Below are positions 63,299 through 64,000 of a DNA stretch of 64,000 nt, piece after piece. This DNA comes from Cyclobacteriaceae bacterium. GTDB taxonomy: Bacteria > Bacteroidota > Bacteroidia > Cytophagales > Cyclobacteriaceae. Below the pieces are notes generated by a model. It did no database searches, was not told the origin of the DNA, and saw nothing but the letters and a program-made list of their open reading frames with translations. The position numbers were made by a program, and so were the translations under genes. The DNA lies in contig JAHBUB010000010.1 of assembly GCA_019638285.1 (NCBI GenBank), positions 42,205-106,204 on the forward strand, read 5' to 3'. How positions within the stretch are numbered: the stretch's first letter is position 1; every line of letters starts with the position of its first letter.

Positions 63299-64000
63299 TT
63301 ATATTTCTTCTTTGGGCCTACCTATTATCAATCGATTGCTTCTGTCGTAAGAGAAATAACTCCACAACCAACTGAAGAAAGTGAATACTTTATTTTTGAA
63401 ACCCATGATAGACATCAAATGAACGAACATCCAGATGTACCATGCAATAAATCCTTGCATTTTTATTGCCTTTGTATCCACTACCGCCTTATTTCTACCA
63501 ACTGTTGCCATACTGCCTTTGTCCCTATAGGTGAATGGCTTCATTTGCTTTTTGGCAATGAGTTTGTTTAGGTTGTCTGCAAGTAGCACTCCTTGTTGCA
63601 TGGCTGGTGGTGCCATCATCGGATGACCATTTGGGAATTTCTCATCGCCTTCCATGATAGCAGCATCTCCAATGGCAAAAATATTTTCATGTCCTTTTAC
63701 CCTGTTAAACCTGTCTACCCATAGACGGTTGCCTTTTGAGACACATTCCTCACCCAGTCCTTTTATGGGATTTCCTTTTACGCCTGCGGCCCATACTAAT
63801 GTGCGGGTTTTAATCTTCTCTCCATTGTTGAATACAGCCTCATATCCGTTGTAGGATTTTACAGCTACATTGAGATGTACCTTTACTCCCATTTTTTTTA
63901 AATACAGAAGGGCTTTTTCTCCTGCCTTGTCACTCATTCCATTTAAAAGACGTGGTGCGGCTTCCACCCGATGGATATCCATGGAACTTATGTCTAACTC
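63299..64000 (-). CDS. ndh: Type II NADH dehydrogenase-like FAD oxidoreductase (partial, N-terminus beyond window)
   Basis: C-terminal ~233 codons; the N-terminal FAD-binding half lies past 64000. KKMGVKVHLNVAVKSYNGYEAVFNNGEKIKTRTLVWAAGVKGNP is the second dinucleotide-domain strand region. NIFAIGDAAIMEG is the FAD ribityl-contact motif (GDxA). PAMQQGVLLADNL and the amphipathic, hydrophobic tail (FIAWYIWMFVHLMSIMGFKNKVFTFFSWLWSYFSYDRSNRLI) fit NDH-2 membrane attachment. It passes electrons from NADH to quinone without proton pumping and precedes kup in an operon. Confidence 0.85.
   Translation of the reverse strand, partial: ELDISSMDIHRVEAAPRLLNGMSDKAGEKALLYLKKMGVKVHLNVAVKSYNGYEAVFNNGEKIKTRTLVWAAGVKGNPIKGLGEECVSKGNRLWVDRFNRVKGHENIFAIGDAAIMEGDEKFPNGHPMMAPPAMQQGVLLADNLNKLIAKKQMKPFTYRDKGSMATVGRNKAVVDTKAIKMQGFIAWYIWMFVHLMSIMGFKNKVFTFFSWLWSYFSYDRSNRLIIGRPKEEI

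Overview
This 64 kb window comes from the chromosome of a Bacteroidota bacterium, most likely of the order Cytophagales (inference). The sequence shows Bacteroidota -7 promoter boxes (TAnnTTTG) just upstream of many genes and few Shine-Dalgarno sites. It also holds two type IX secretion substrates (one with a gliding-motility C-terminal domain, one with a Por-type sorting domain), an acyl-ornithine carbamoyltransferase in place of a normal ArgF, ECF sigma/DUF4097 and GIN-domain proteins, and a family of ~800-residue FtsX/MacB-like permeases. I found no tRNA, rRNA, transposase, phage gene or CRISPR array.

Layout. 1-6673: 3' side of valS (cut by the window edge), an MFS-like permease, fumarylacetoacetase plus a flavin-reductase-like protein, and pyruvate dehydrogenase E1 beta. 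6838-15289: a TPR/OmpA-like lipoprotein, a PspC-domain protein, a YbaB-glycosyltransferase pair, and a tight hisS-hutH-T9SS-substrate run. 15439-25681: a tiny basic protein, a phosphodiesterase, a ~1,240-residue surface protein broken by a frameshift, a 12-unit 21-bp tandem array, a TonB-dependent receptor, a diverged M20 peptidase and DoxX. 26073-29984: a coiled-coil membrane protein, then an ECF sigma / HEAT anti-sigma / two DUF4097 operon. 30379-38796: an M48 protease, then a compact arginine operon (GNAT, argG, argC, argF', argB, argE', argH; no argD). 39123-61184: five FtsX-like permeases in two groups, around an M1 aminopeptidase, a VPS10/BNR propeller protein, an M19 dipeptidase homologue, a methyltransferase and a GIN-domain protein. 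61313-64000: kup and the C-terminal part of a type II NADH dehydrogenase.

How genes work together. The arginine genes form one transcription unit with gaps of at most 4 bp or overlaps. The GNAT protein sits where an acylglutamate synthase is needed, and the carbamoyltransferase implies acyl-citrulline intermediates that the M20 enzyme deacylates. A possible ~220-nt leader of this operon contains a 12-codon ORF with five Arg codons (MAIRRIRRQIRI) followed by hairpins, which resembles a transcription-attenuation leader. This is the most interesting regulatory candidate. The sigma-anti-sigma-DUF4097 cassette looks like a self-contained envelope-response module.

The least explained DNA is intergenic. 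One element is an array of twelve 21-bp units at 20290-20541. Another is an array of 43-bp units (each a dimer of ~21-bp half units) at 54551-54838, followed by a 75-nt three-way-junction palindrome. A third is a ~144-bp imperfect palindromic repeat at 16288-16431. All calls rest on reading the sequence and on remembered family features; no database search was run.
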